Program-made: the position numbers and the translations under genes | DNA from: Enterocloster asparagiformis | Lineage (GTDB): Bacteria > Bacillota > Clostridia > Lachnospirales > Lachnospiraceae | Direction: 5' to 3' | DNA: 60,886 nt | Assembly: GCA_018380885.1 (NCBI GenBank) | Contig: JAGZSY010000031.1 | Coordinates: 1-60,886 of the forward strand | Notes under the pieces: generated by a model | What the model was told of the DNA's origin: nothing | What the model saw: only the letters and a program-made list of their open reading frames with translations | The model's database searches: none | In this document: in pieces, positions 42,544 to 51,379 of the stretch | Numbering within the stretch: the first letter of the stretch is position 1 | Layout of the letters: every line of letters starts with the position of its first letter

Positions 42544-43830
42544 TTATTCGATCACAATCCGATCCCGTCCGCTGTCCTTGCCGCGGTACATGCGCTGGTC
42601 CGCCAGACGGATTATCTCCTCCAAATCCTCGGCCTCCCGGCACTCCATAACCCCAAAGGTCATGGCCGCCTGAATGGCCTGTCCCTTGTAGACCAGCCCG
42701 CTGCGGCGGATGTCGTCCTGCAGCTCCGCCAGCGCCCGCCCAGCTTCCTCCTTGCCCATGTCCTCGTAGATAAACAGGAACTCCTCGCCTCCCCATCTGA
42801 ACACAAATCCATACCGCTCCATATGGGAGGTCAGGATCGCGGACAGCTTTTTCAGGATCGCGTCGCCGGCTTGATGGCCAAAGGTATCGTTGACCCGCTT
42901 GAAATAGTCGATATCCCCGATGGCGACGGCGAACCTGCGCCCGTGCCTGCGGTAATCCTCCAGGACATTTTCCAGGGCCGCGCCGCAGCTTCTGCGGTTG
43001 TACATGCCGGTCAGCGGATCACGCCCCACCAGGTCGATGATCGAGGCCTGCAGCTTCACCGCAAAGCGCCCCATCTCCCCCAGCTCGTCCGTCCGCCGCA
43101 CCAGGTATTCATCGATCTCAGCCGTGATATCGCCGCCCGCCACCTTTCCCAGAAATTCCTCAGTCTTGCGGATTGAAAAAATGATCCTGCGGCTGTACAG
43201 CACGCATACCGCCCCGGTGACCAGCGCCACCACCAGAATCACATAGCTGACCAGCCGTATATTTTCCCAGACCATCTCCATAACCTGGGTGCGGGGCCTG
43301 CCCACAAACACCATCCCTACAATAGAGTGATCCTCGTTTTCCAGGGGTTTGTAATAGCCGAAATACTTGATACCGTTCACCAGCACATGGTCTGAGACAT
43401 ATTCCTGCCCGTGAACCAGCACCTGCTCGGCCACCTCCGGGGAAACATGGGTCCCCACGGCCCGGGAGCCGTCCTCGCTGAGAATGGTGGTGAACATCCG
43501 CTCATCCCCGTAGAAAAGCGTGGCGTCCGCCCCGGAAATCTCTTTGATATAGTCCGTAATCCCGTCCCCGTCTCCGATGAGCCGTCCGCCCTTGGTCAGT
43601 TGGCCATTCTCGATGCCGTATCCGCCCGGATACATCAGCTCATACATTTCATAGGAAGAGTACGTCAGCGTTTTCAGCCCCGCCATCACCTCGCTGCGCA
43701 TATTCCGGTAAATAAACAGCGAGGTGACAATCACCCCCACCGCTCCCAGAACCAGAAGCGGGACTACCGACAGGCCGATGAGGCTGACGGTCAGCTTGCT
43801 GGGTTTTCGTTTATTATGGTCTGTCTGCAT
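42544..43830 (-). CDS. Membrane diguanylate cyclase (Cache-HAMP-GGDEF)
   Basis: 428 aa. Two membrane segments (about 14-36 and 190-212) frame an extracytoplasmic single-Cache domain (FVGRPRTQ motif near its end). A HAMP region and a GGDEF domain (about 265-428) follow. The catalytic loop is GGEEF in RWGGEEFLFIY, and the substrate-binding DIDYFKRVNDTFGHQAGD is complete, so it should make cyclic di-GMP. No RxxD inhibitory site is visible ahead of the loop. It is transcribed from its own promoter region (a TATAAT box near 43915) and may supply the signal environment of the neighbouring CIS cluster, though no direct link is visible. Confidence 0.93.
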   Translation of the reverse strand: MQTDHNKRKPSKLTVSLIGLSVVPLLVLGAVGVIVTSLFIYRNMRSEVMAGLKTLTYSSYEMYELMYPGGYGIENGQLTKGGRLIGDGDGITDYIKEISGADATLFYGDERMFTTILSEDGSRAVGTHVSPEVAEQVLVHGQEYVSDHVLVNGIKYFGYYKPLENEDHSIVGMVFVGRPRTQVMEMVWENIRLVSYVILVVALVTGAVCVLYSRRIIFSIRKTEEFLGKVAGGDITAEIDEYLVRRTDELGEMGRFAVKLQASIIDLVGRDPLTGMYNRRSCGAALENVLEDYRRHGRRFAVAIGDIDYFKRVNDTFGHQAGDAILKKLSAILTSHMERYGFVFRWGGEEFLFIYEDMGKEEAGRALAELQDDIRRSGLVYKGQAIQAAMTFGVMECREAEDLEEIIRLADQRMYRGKDSGRDRIVIE

Positions 43831-44073
43831 ATCTGCGCTCCCCGGCGGTCGGTATCCGAAAATGCCAATATCGCGCCTGCTCGTCTGTATTGGAAACAGC
43901 TTGCCGTTTCAGCACAATTATACCAAATTTCCTTCCTATAAGCCACCTTATTTTTCCAATTATAGTGAAAATTCCGCCTGACTATTTCTCCTCCTGAGAC
44001 CGTCAGGTCCCCCGGCCCGATTCCCCCTGGCCGCAGCGCGGTTGCCGCAAATCAGCCCCCCTGCCGGCTGCCG

Positions 44074-45441
44074 TCAGCCTGTAAGCCCCGGGCTTCCCGC
44101 CCGCTGCAACCGCTCCCTGCGGATGGATACCGCCACGTAGATCAGGGTATAGACTGCCATGAAACCGGAGACAGCCGGAGCGATGGCGCCGATGCGGAAA
44201 AGATTGTCCGGCCAGTATGTATACACCAGGTAGATCAGAGGCATGCGCAGCGCCAGGGCTCCAAAGCTGCTGCTGATCATGGTGAAAATGGTCTTGGCCC
44301 GGCCGTTTAAGTACCCGTTCAGACAGAACACAAAGCTGACCGCCAGATAGTCGTAGCTGCAGGACCTGAAAAACGGGATTCCCGCGCTGATGATGGCCTC
44401 ATCCCTTGTAAACATGCCGATCATGGTCTGGGGCGAAATCTGGGCCCACAGCCAGAACAGGGCCGAAACCGACACCGCAAAGCCCAGCCCGGCAAACAGG
44501 GAAGCCCTGGCCCGTTCCGGTTTTCCGGCGCCATAGTTCTGGGCCGTAACCGCGGCCAGGGCGTTGGCCGTGGAGGTGGCCGGCAGCATGGCGAACACGT
44601 CGTACTTGCTGGCGATGCCAACCGCCGCGGCCGCAAACACGCCCAGGCGGTTGGTGACGCTGGTCAGGTACAGAAAGGAAAGGCGCACCATGCACTCCTG
44701 AAGTGAGATCGGGATGCCCACCGCCGCCAGCTCCCGCACCTTATGGCGGTCGATGCGCAGGTTGGACAGGGTAAAGGTGAAAATAAACCGGCTGCGGTTC
44801 AAATACACGATGGCGCAGATCATACTGATCGCCTGGGCGCCGATGGTGGCCAGAGCCACGCCAGCCACGCCCAGCCCGGCGTATTTTACCAGAATCACAT
44901 CCCCCGCCACATTCAGGGCGCAGGAAAGGGCGATAAACATCATCGGGCGCCTGGAGTCGCCGTACCCGCGCAGAATGGCGCTGATGGCGTTGTACCCGCA
45001 GATAAAGAAAATGCCGCAGCTGCAAATCATCACATACTGCCTGGCCAGCGCAAAGGACTGCTCCGGCGTCTTTAACAGCTCCAAAATCCTGGACACAAAC
45101 AGCAGCATAACGGCGGTGAGCACCAGGGACGCTGCCGCGAATACGGTCAGGGTGGTGCCGATGGTCTTTTTGACCTCCTCCTTTGCGTTCATGCCGGTAT
45201 ATTTTCCCACCAGAATGGTGCTGCCCAGCGTGAGACCGGTGATGATGCTGGTGATGATCTGCGTCACCTGGGTGCCCGTGGACACGGCGGCCACGCTCTC
45301 CGGCGAACAGTAGCGGCCGATCACAAACAGATCCACCGCCCCGTACAGAGCCTGGATCACGTTGGCGATAATGAAGGGGATGGTGAACACCAGAAGTGTT
45401 CTCAACACAGGGCCCTCCGTCAAATTCTGTTCCTGTTTCAT
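44074..45441 (-). CDS. MATE family efflux transporter
   Basis: 455 aa with about 12 membrane helices. LVFTIPFIIANVIQALYGAV near the N-terminus and the second-half counterpart (VGIPISLQECMVRLSFLYLT) are typical of MATE drug/sodium antiporters. The frame continues back to 45603 through the promoter and leader hairpin, but GGGAGGAAAATGAG before ATG 45441 marks the true start. It is controlled by a MerR-type promoter, with the MerR gene immediately upstream, so it is probably induced by its drug substrate. Confidence 0.92.
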   Translation of the reverse strand: MKQEQNLTEGPVLRTLLVFTIPFIIANVIQALYGAVDLFVIGRYCSPESVAAVSTGTQVTQIITSIITGLTLGSTILVGKYTGMNAKEEVKKTIGTTLTVFAAASLVLTAVMLLFVSRILELLKTPEQSFALARQYVMICSCGIFFICGYNAISAILRGYGDSRRPMMFIALSCALNVAGDVILVKYAGLGVAGVALATIGAQAISMICAIVYLNRSRFIFTFTLSNLRIDRHKVRELAAVGIPISLQECMVRLSFLYLTSVTNRLGVFAAAAVGIASKYDVFAMLPATSTANALAAVTAQNYGAGKPERARASLFAGLGFAVSVSALFWLWAQISPQTMIGMFTRDEAIISAGIPFFRSCSYDYLAVSFVFCLNGYLNGRAKTIFTMISSSFGALALRMPLIYLVYTYWPDNLFRIGAIAPAVSGFMAVYTLIYVAVSIRRERLQRAGSPGLTG

Positions 45442-45494
45442 CTCATTTTCCTCCCAAGATGCGCCCGATATGCGGGCGCTGTTCGTCCTCCAGT

Positions 45495-45541
45495 GAAACG
45501 GCGCTGAGCGCCGGCCTTTCGGGCCGACGCTGCGCCGTTTC
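45495..45541 (-). promoter_or_regulatory. 47-nt hairpin in the MATE mRNA leader
   Basis: Arms GAAACGGC and GCCGTTTC enclose AGCG/CGCT and a GGCC/GGCC top. It lies between the MerR-type promoter and the MATE ribosome site. There is no T-run, so it is more likely a stability or translation element than an attenuator. Confidence 0.5.
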
Positions 45542-45553
45542 CCGTTATATAAA

Positions 45554-45584
45554 AAAATAAACCCTCCAGTTGCTGGAGGGTCAA
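45554..45584 (-). promoter_or_regulatory. MerR-type promoter/operator of the MATE gene
   Basis: On the minus strand a -35 TTGACC and a -10 TATTTT are separated by 19 bp instead of 17. The spacer is filled by the dyad ACCCTCCAG-CAA-CTGGAGGGT. The overlong spacer with a central dyad is the mark of MerR-family control, in which the regulator twists the promoter into register. Confidence 0.85.
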
Positions 45585-45634
45585 GCACTTTTTTCATTTG
45601 CATACTAGCGTTCAGGGGGAGGGATCGGCCTCCC

Positions 45635-46453
45635 TCACCCGCTCCGCACCGGTATCTGAAGCTCGGTCACGTACTGGCTCAGGTCCTGGGTGAAGCCGGA
45701 GTCGATCCAGGTGATTTCCACCGAATCCCCGGCCGGGGACAGTCCCCGCTCCTCCATCGCTGCAAACAGCCGCCGGTAATAAGCGGCCGACTCCTGGTGG
45801 GTGCCGGAGTACAGGATCGTCAGATAGTCGCCGCCCGGCAGCATGCGCGCGCTGCCCCTGTAGTTGTCCTCCTCCTCCAGAAACACGAAGATACCGGAAA
45901 ACCGCGTGGGCAGTCCCTGGCGCAGATCCTCCATCCCCACCGTGACGCCCACCTTTCCCAGGAACATCACCGGCTTTAAATCGTTCATCCGCTCCAGCTC
46001 CCTGAGGGGGTATTCCAGGCTCTCCTCCTGGGAAATCTGGCGGCGCAGAAAAGCCACCGGCCGCGGCGGAAAGCTGACCGGACGTATCTCCTCCATGGGC
46101 GCATTCATCGCGTACCGCAGCTGCTCCAGCCTGCGGTTCAGCTTCCGCTCCATGTTCCGCAGCTGCTCCAGCTGATCTCTGGTGGCGATGAGCTGATCCT
46201 CCAGAATCTGCTCCATAACCCTGGCGTCCCGGTTCTGGAAAAACTGCTTCATCTTTTCCAGCGGCATATTCAGGGTGCGCAGATACTTGATCGTGTTCAG
46301 CCGCTCGAACTGTTTGGTGGAATAGTATCGGTATCCTGTATCCGGATTCACGGACTCCGGCTTTAGCAGCCCGATATCGTCGTAATAGCGCAGCGTGCGG
46401 ATGTTGATCTGAAACAGCTCCGCCATCTCCCCGATGGTAAATAATTCTTTCAT
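45635..46453 (-). CDS. MerR family transcription regulator with effector-binding domain
   Basis: 272 aa. The N-terminal winged helix (FTIGEMAELFQINIRTLRYY, DIGLLKPESVNPDTGYRYYS) is MerR type, with a long dimerisation helix (about 75-125) and a C-terminal GyrI/BmrR-like drug-binding domain (about 125-272). It most likely activates the MATE gene located just downstream, at the 19-bp-spacer promoter 50 bp after its stop. GGAGGGGAGCTTAGGG before ATG 46453 gives the start; an upstream ATG lacks a ribosome site. Confidence 0.92.
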   Translation of the reverse strand: MKELFTIGEMAELFQINIRTLRYYDDIGLLKPESVNPDTGYRYYSTKQFERLNTIKYLRTLNMPLEKMKQFFQNRDARVMEQILEDQLIATRDQLEQLRNMERKLNRRLEQLRYAMNAPMEEIRPVSFPPRPVAFLRRQISQEESLEYPLRELERMNDLKPVMFLGKVGVTVGMEDLRQGLPTRFSGIFVFLEEEDNYRGSARMLPGGDYLTILYSGTHQESAAYYRRLFAAMEERGLSPAGDSVEITWIDSGFTQDLSQYVTELQIPVRSG

Positions 46454-46545
46454 CCCTAAGCTCCCCTCCTGCGTCTCTCCCCGCACATATTACCGTTTTC
46501 GCACACATATGCTGTAAGTATCATTATAACTTTAAGGAGTGTTCC

Positions 46546-47061
46546 ATGGACGATCAAAAAAACATTGCCTGCGCCGCAGATCTCCCCTATCCGCCCGTTG
46601 CCGTGGACGGCAGGAATCCGGCTTACGCCAGGGCCATGCTGGACAATATAGGAGGCTCCAACTCCGAGATGTCCGCAATCTCCCTTTATATTTACAACAA
46701 CCTGCGCTCAGCCCACACCCCGGACATTGCCCTTACCTTTCACAAGGTCAGCATCGTGGAGATGCGCCACCTGGAGATTTTCGGCAAGCTGGCCTGTATG
46801 CTGGGGGAAGATCCCCGGCTGTGGACCCAGCACGGCTGCAAAAAGGCCTACTGGACCCCGGGCTACAACCAGTATCCCGTGCATTTTCCGGAAATGATGC
46901 AAAATGTGATCGCAAGCGAGAACGCCGCAATCCAAAAATACCAGTATCAGGCCTCATATATTAAAGACCCCAATATCACGGCCCTGCTCAGCCGGATCAT
47001 TCTGGACGAACAGCTCCACGTGCAGATTTTTGAACAGCTGGTGCAGGACCACTGCCGTTAG
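46546..47061 (+). CDS. Ferritin-like di-metal protein
   Basis: 171 aa. Four helices carry the usual Glu/His pattern: SEMSAISLYIYNNLR, IVEMRHLEIFGKL, SENAAIQKYQYQ and LDEQLHVQIFEQL. This resembles rubrerythrin-like or manganese-catalase-like domains. The probable role is peroxide removal or metal handling. There is no rubredoxin tail. It reads divergently from the MerR gene, with AAGGAG 6 nt before the ATG and a TATAAC box around 46522. Confidence 0.82.
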   Translation: MDDQKNIACAADLPYPPVAVDGRNPAYARAMLDNIGGSNSEMSAISLYIYNNLRSAHTPDIALTFHKVSIVEMRHLEIFGKLACMLGEDPRLWTQHGCKKAYWTPGYNQYPVHFPEMMQNVIASENAAIQKYQYQASYIKDPNITALLSRIILDEQLHVQIFEQLVQDHCR

Positions 47062-47069
47062 ACGCCCTT

Positions 47070-47807
47070 TTACCGCTTTTTCCGGCAGGCCGGAAGCACC
47101 CCGGGCTTTTGGTCCCGGTGAAACGCCAGACACTCCTCACAGTGCCCCCGCCTGGGACATTTCCTGCGGCAGGGGCAGGCTGCGCCGCCGGGACCATTTC
47201 CGTATGCCCCACATTCCTTCCGTACCGTCCCGCTCTCCCGCGTTTTGCAATTTTCCCCCGCGAAACCGCTTCCCCGCCCCAGCTCTCCGCCACAAATGAT
47301 CCCATTTTTTTCCATATCTCGAGTCATAAACGCTTCCGGGCTCCCCGGTTTCCCGTCCCCTGCTGTTTTCAGGGTGTGCCCGTTCACAAAACGGCAGAGC
47401 GCGGCCTGAAACTGCCGGTCCTCCTCCAGCCGCATAGGCGCGGCGCGCAGGAAATCCGTCATCCGGTTCAGGGCCGCCACCGGCCGGCGGCCGTGGGTCT
47501 TGGTAAACTGCGCGCCGCCGGCAGCCCGGAAATAAGCGTCCACCGACTCCGAACCGTACCCGGCTCCGGCAAATCCCAGGCGGATGGCCTCCTGCGCACG
47601 CTCTTCCAAATTTTCCCAGTCCAACTGTTCCATTTTCCAAAGAACCGCGGTAAAGGCGTTGGAAGCGTTCACCGCCATCAGCGTGTGCTCCCCGTGAAGC
47701 AGGATCACGTGGAGGTCCCAGCAAAAAAACAGATTCTCCGGTTCCCCGTAGGACGGCGCTTTCCAATGTAAAAATTTCTGTAACGGGATCGTGACTCCAA
47801 ATTGCAT
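47070..47807 (-). CDS. DUF6933 protein with Cys-rich C-terminus
   Basis: 245 aa. The N-terminal 160 residues (IPLQKFLHWKAPSYGEPEN, LLHGEHTLMAVNASNAFTAV) match DUF6933, a family of unknown function. The C-terminal 40 residues contain several Cys (ACPCRRKCPRRGHCEECLAF), probably a zinc- or cluster-binding end. The start is 1 bp after the stop of the DUF1848 gene, with AAGGAGC upstream, so the two are coupled. A short linker of low complexity joins the parts. Confidence 0.7.
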   Translation of the reverse strand: MQFGVTIPLQKFLHWKAPSYGEPENLFFCWDLHVILLHGEHTLMAVNASNAFTAVLWKMEQLDWENLEERAQEAIRLGFAGAGYGSESVDAYFRAAGGAQFTKTHGRRPVAALNRMTDFLRAAPMRLEEDRQFQAALCRFVNGHTLKTAGDGKPGSPEAFMTRDMEKNGIICGGELGRGSGFAGENCKTRESGTVRKECGAYGNGPGGAACPCRRKCPRRGHCEECLAFHRDQKPGVLPACRKKR

Positions 47808-47808
47808 C

Positions 47809-48804
47809 TCAAATCTGCTCCTTCCGGCGCGGCGTATCACAGGGCTCAATTTTTACGGAACCGCTCTCGTCAAACAGGCTCATCTGCCCGGCCTTAAACG
47901 ATTGCAGGGCCCGCAGGCGCACCGTATCCTCCGGACGCAGGGGCATCCCAAGCACGGTGGAACGCGCGTCAAAGCCCGCCCGGTGTTCCAGAATTTTCGC
48001 CCGGTCAAAGGAGGCGTAGCAGTAAGCGCAGCCGTTCAGGCACGTATTGTAGGAGCCCGCGTCCACGCTCTCCACGCAGCCGCATTCCGGCCGTTGGTTG
48101 CCGTCTCTACGGCACTTGATCCGGCAGCCGGTCAAACGCTCGATGCGCCTCCGGTCAATACAACTGCCGTGTCCCACCCCCGCGGCGGACAGGTCCGCGG
48201 CCTCGGCGCAGGACTCGACGGCCATGCCGCAGCGCGCTGCGATCCGGGCCATCTCCCCGGCCAGCTCCAGCATCCCCTCCGTACCCAGAGGTTCCGCCTG
48301 CAAGCGCTCCATGTTCCTGCGAATCTTTTGGTACATGTCCAAAAAGCTGATAACCGCCAGGTCCGTGGAGCCGCTCAGCGCCTCCGCGATCTCCCGGAAG
48401 GCTTTCAGATGGTAGGCGGGGGTGTAGCGCCTGCTGATGAAAATCGGATCGTAGCGCCAGACCACCCGTTCCCGCCCCAGCTCCTGCGCCAGGCGCTTAA
48501 ACGTGGGGATCAGCACCCGCCGCTTGTCCGGCAGCCCCGCCTCCACCTCCGCCCCGTAACCGGTGAGCGTGAACTGGAAATAAAAATCATAGGCCGCCAG
48601 CTCCCCCAGCCGTTCCATCATGGGTCCGGGGTTTTTCGTCCAGAACACGATGCAGTCCACCACCTTGGGGGACAGCGAAATGCGGCTGATCTGCCGGGCG
48701 TTAAAGGGATTTCGCACATCCAGAAATCCCTCCTGAACCCGGTTAAAAAACCAGTCGCTGTAATAGTTTGGCAAATCCGTTCTGCGGCTTGCGCTGAGTA
48801 TCAT
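47809..48804 (-). CDS. DUF1848 family protein (Fe-S cluster type)
   Basis: 331 aa. It begins ILSASRRTDLPNYYSDWFFN and has VFWTKNPGPM, FTLTGYG and WRYDPIFI, all typical of DUF1848. Near the end is CLNGCAYCYA, a radical-SAM-like CxxxCxxC cluster site. The reaction is unknown; neighbours in other genomes suggest a role in nucleic-acid or metal chemistry. The ATG overlaps the stop of the vWA gene (ATGA). A longer frame to 49068 overlaps that gene and is a by-product. Confidence 0.85.
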   Translation of the reverse strand: MILSASRRTDLPNYYSDWFFNRVQEGFLDVRNPFNARQISRISLSPKVVDCIVFWTKNPGPMMERLGELAAYDFYFQFTLTGYGAEVEAGLPDKRRVLIPTFKRLAQELGRERVVWRYDPIFISRRYTPAYHLKAFREIAEALSGSTDLAVISFLDMYQKIRRNMERLQAEPLGTEGMLELAGEMARIAARCGMAVESCAEAADLSAAGVGHGSCIDRRRIERLTGCRIKCRRDGNQRPECGCVESVDAGSYNTCLNGCAYCYASFDRAKILEHRAGFDARSTVLGMPLRPEDTVRLRALQSFKAGQMSLFDESGSVKIEPCDTPRRKEQI

Positions 48805-49493
48805 TGCTTCTTGCCCGTCCTTTTCCCTTCCCCGGTGTCTTTTGGCCGTCCACGCCCGGCGCAGTCCGCCTCTATGGGCGCTTTCCAGCTGCCGTCCGCC
48901 CGCTCCGGGCAGGTTCTGGCCTTGCGCAAAAACTCTCCCACAGCGGCAAAATTCACGGCCGTGCCCCGGCTGTCGCAGCGGTACGTGGCCGCCCGGTCGG
49001 CGCTGATTCCCAGGCTCCGTGCCTCCTCCACCGCGTCCATGTTGGCGCCCAGGAACGTGAACTCCCATCCCTGGTTCTGCCGCTCCGTGATCATCTGCCT
49101 GACCTGCTCCCTGGAAAACTCCCGGCTGGCGTTTTCCTGTCCGTCGGTGGTAATCACGAAGATCACCTTCCCCGGCCTCTGAGCCGGCGCCGTATTCTGC
49201 CAGGCGCTGCTGATCTTTGCGATCGTCCGTCCCACCGCGTCCAGAAGGGCCGTGCCGCCCCGCACAAAATACTGCCTGTCCGTCATGGGCAAAACCCCGT
49301 CTATGGGAATCCTGTCGTGCAACAGCTCATACCGGTCGTCGAACAGCACGGTGGTGACCACTGCCTCTCCGTCCACGTTCCTCTGCTTCTCCAGCATGGA
49401 GTTAAAGCCCCCGATGGTATCGCTCTCCAGCCCGCCCATGGAACCGCTGCGGTCCAGAACAAACACCAGTTCCGTCAATTTATCGTTCATCAC
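48801..49493 (-). CDS. von Willebrand factor A domain protein
   Basis: 230 aa. A vWA fold with a complete MIDAS (DRSGSMGG near residue 14; a Thr in the VRGGTALLDAVG loop; and TTDGQENAS) covers about 170 residues, followed by a short basic tail. It resembles the cytoplasmic, phage- or stress-linked VWA proteins. It is the first gene of a run with DUF1848 and DUF6933. AGGAGGGAAATGTG precedes the ATG. Partner unknown. Confidence 0.88.
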   Translation of the reverse strand: MMNDKLTELVFVLDRSGSMGGLESDTIGGFNSMLEKQRNVDGEAVVTTVLFDDRYELLHDRIPIDGVLPMTDRQYFVRGGTALLDAVGRTIAKISSAWQNTAPAQRPGKVIFVITTDGQENASREFSREQVRQMITERQNQGWEFTFLGANMDAVEEARSLGISADRAATYRCDSRGTAVNFAAVGEFLRKARTCPERADGSWKAPIEADCAGRGRPKDTGEGKRTGKKQ

Positions 49494-49604
49494 ATTTCCC
49501 TCCTGTTCTGTTCTGAATCCAGAATAGCACAGAAGGGCCGTCCGGTGGTCGCCCGCCGGGCGACATTTTCCGTCCCGGCTCAGTACGTCACGTCCCCGGG
49601 GCCG

Positions 49605-50696
49605 TCATGCCCCCAGAAGGGGCTGGTCAAAGCAGAACAGCGCCTCGTTGATGGCGTAAATATCGTACTGTCCCTGCTCTAAAAAATACCGGATAATGAT
49701 ATCCTGTTTTCGGGCATTTGAAAAGGTGTATCCCGCTTTTTCCAGAAGTTTCCCAGCCTCATCCGCAGACAGGCGCAGCGCCACGGCCAGGGCAAGCACA
49801 GTCTGCTTCTTAGGGCTGTACGCGGGGTTGCCGCGTATCTTGGAGAACAGCTTGCGGTCCATATTGGCCCGCTTGTACACCTCCACGTCCGTGTAACCCT
49901 TCTCGTCTATGAGGCGCAGCAGCATCTGGGAAAATGTCTCCGCCGGGCGTTCCAGCAGCTCCTTCAGCCTGTCGTCCGGCAAGGGCCTGGCCCGAGGGCG
50001 CAAAAACTGTGGAATCTCAATCTCCTTGGGCTTTTGTCCGGCCTCCCGGGCCGCACCGGACGACAGGCCGGGCTTGAACGCCCCAGATTTGAACGCCCCA
50101 GGCGCCTCCTCCACCCGCTCCGCCCCATACCCCAGCTCCGTTTCCAACCTTAACCGCTGGCCGGAGTCGTCAAAATACCGGTCGATGTAGTGGATAATAT
50201 CCGCGTGCAGGGCCTCGCCCAGGGTCACCGCCTCCCGGTCGAACACGACCAGGTACACCTCCATGTCCTCGGTTTCCAGAAACGCCCGGATGGCTTCCTC
50301 CGCCGTCTGGAGAGCCTCGCCCACGGGATAGCCGTAAATCCCCGCCGAGATAAGCGGAAACGCCACGGAGCGGCAGCCGTTCTCCTTTGCCAGCCTCAAC
50401 GCGCCGGCGTAGGCCCTGGCCAGCAGTTCCCGCTCCCCGCAGCCGCCTCCCTTCCACACCGGCCCCACCGCGTGGATCACATACCGGGCCGCCAGGCCAT
50501 AGCCCCCGGTGATCACCGCTCCGCCCACGGGGCACGGCGCCAGCTTCCGGCACTCCCGCTGAAGCTTTTCGGCCCCCGCGGCCCGGAAAATCGCCCCGCA
50601 GACCCCGCCGCCCATCATCAGCTGCCCGTTGGCCGCGTTGACAATGGCATCCGTGCGCATCCGCGTGATATCGTTATGTACAATCTGAAATGGCAT
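49605..50696 (-). CDS. Macro domain-HTH fusion protein
   Basis: 363 aa. The N-terminal 165 residues are an ADP-ribose-binding macro domain (DITRMRTDAIVNAANGQLMM, GGGVCGAIF, SAGIYGYPV) of the type that removes acetyl or ADP-ribose groups. A linker of about 70 residues leads to a C-terminal helical region (FSQMLLRLIDEKGYTDVEVY, then RKLFSKIRGNPAY and KKQTVLALAVALRLS) similar to a Cro/XRE-type DNA-binding unit. The start ATG lies 9 nt after AAGGAGG; a TTG two codons earlier is too close. Confidence 0.88.
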   Translation of the reverse strand: MPFQIVHNDITRMRTDAIVNAANGQLMMGGGVCGAIFRAAGAEKLQRECRKLAPCPVGGAVITGGYGLAARYVIHAVGPVWKGGGCGERELLARAYAGALRLAKENGCRSVAFPLISAGIYGYPVGEALQTAEEAIRAFLETEDMEVYLVVFDREAVTLGEALHADIIHYIDRYFDDSGQRLRLETELGYGAERVEEAPGAFKSGAFKPGLSSGAAREAGQKPKEIEIPQFLRPRARPLPDDRLKELLERPAETFSQMLLRLIDEKGYTDVEVYKRANMDRKLFSKIRGNPAYSPKKQTVLALAVALRLSADEAGKLLEKAGYTFSNARKQDIIIRYFLEQGQYDIYAINEALFCFDQPLLGA

Positions 50697-50831
50697 AAGC
50701 AAACGCCTCCTTGGTATTGTTCATCGCAACATTTTCTCCCCGGCAGAAGCCGGGGACGAAAACGCGGCGGAAATGGACGTTCAAACGCACCCCGGAGGAA
50801 AAGCCGCCAAAACCGCCGCGGCCCTCCCCCA

Positions 50832-51299
50832 CTACCGGTTCAGCCACCACACTCCCAGATTCAGGTACGCCGCAAAGCACAGCCAGAAAAAATAGGGGAG
50901 CTGCAGCCAGGCCGCAGCGCGGCTCACCCGCTCAAAGAGCCGGATCATCACCGCCACCAGGCCCAACAGCAGCAACAGCCAGAAAAAGGCCAGAAGCCGC
51001 ATGCCCTCCCGGAAAAACAGGATGCTCCAAAAGAAATTGACGGCCAGCTGCGCCCCGTAGGCCGCCAGCGCGCGCACCCGCTCGGTCCTGCGGGTCAGCC
51101 AGACCATGGCCGCCCCAATCCCCATGAGGACGAAGAGAATGGTCCACACGATGGGGAACACCGCGCCGGGCGGGGATAAGGGTGGGCGCTTTAAAGACGC
51201 GTACTCCTTCATCCCGTTCCGGCTCAGGAACCCGGACAATCCGCCGACGCCCACCGCCAGCAGTATGGACAGCCCGTATAGCTTTTTATGCCTCTGCAT
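50832..51299 (-). CDS. TspO/MBR family protein
   Basis: 155 aa with five membrane helices. SLKRPPLSPPGAVFPIVWTI, AQLAVNFFWSILFF and PYFFWLCFAAYLNLGVWWLN are the family signature. TspO binds tetrapyrroles and acts in stress responses. Full length. GAGGTGATGCGAT before the ATG. It lies between the hydrolase and macro-domain genes, apparently as a single gene. Confidence 0.95.
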   Translation of the reverse strand: MQRHKKLYGLSILLAVGVGGLSGFLSRNGMKEYASLKRPPLSPPGAVFPIVWTILFVLMGIGAAMVWLTRRTERVRALAAYGAQLAVNFFWSILFFREGMRLLAFFWLLLLLGLVAVMIRLFERVSRAAAWLQLPYFFWLCFAAYLNLGVWWLNR

Positions 51300-51379
51300 A
51301 TCGCATCACCTCGGTTTAGTATATTGCCTTTGGTCAACGCCTATACAGAAAACCGTTTATTTTCACAACAGCGGCGGGC

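Noticed and set aside
44074..45603. N-terminal extension of the MATE frame back to 45603
   Set aside because: It would translate through the MerR promoter and the leader hairpin; the ribosome site lies before 45441.
47809..49068. Longer DUF1848 frame from 49068
   Set aside because: The added 88 residues are Gly/Arg-rich shadow sequence inside the vWA gene, and the family begins at ILSASRRTD.
49531..49552. GTCGCCC/GGGCGAC hairpin after the macro-HTH gene as a terminator
   Set aside because: The T-run is on the wrong strand for the genes on both sides, so the role is unclear.
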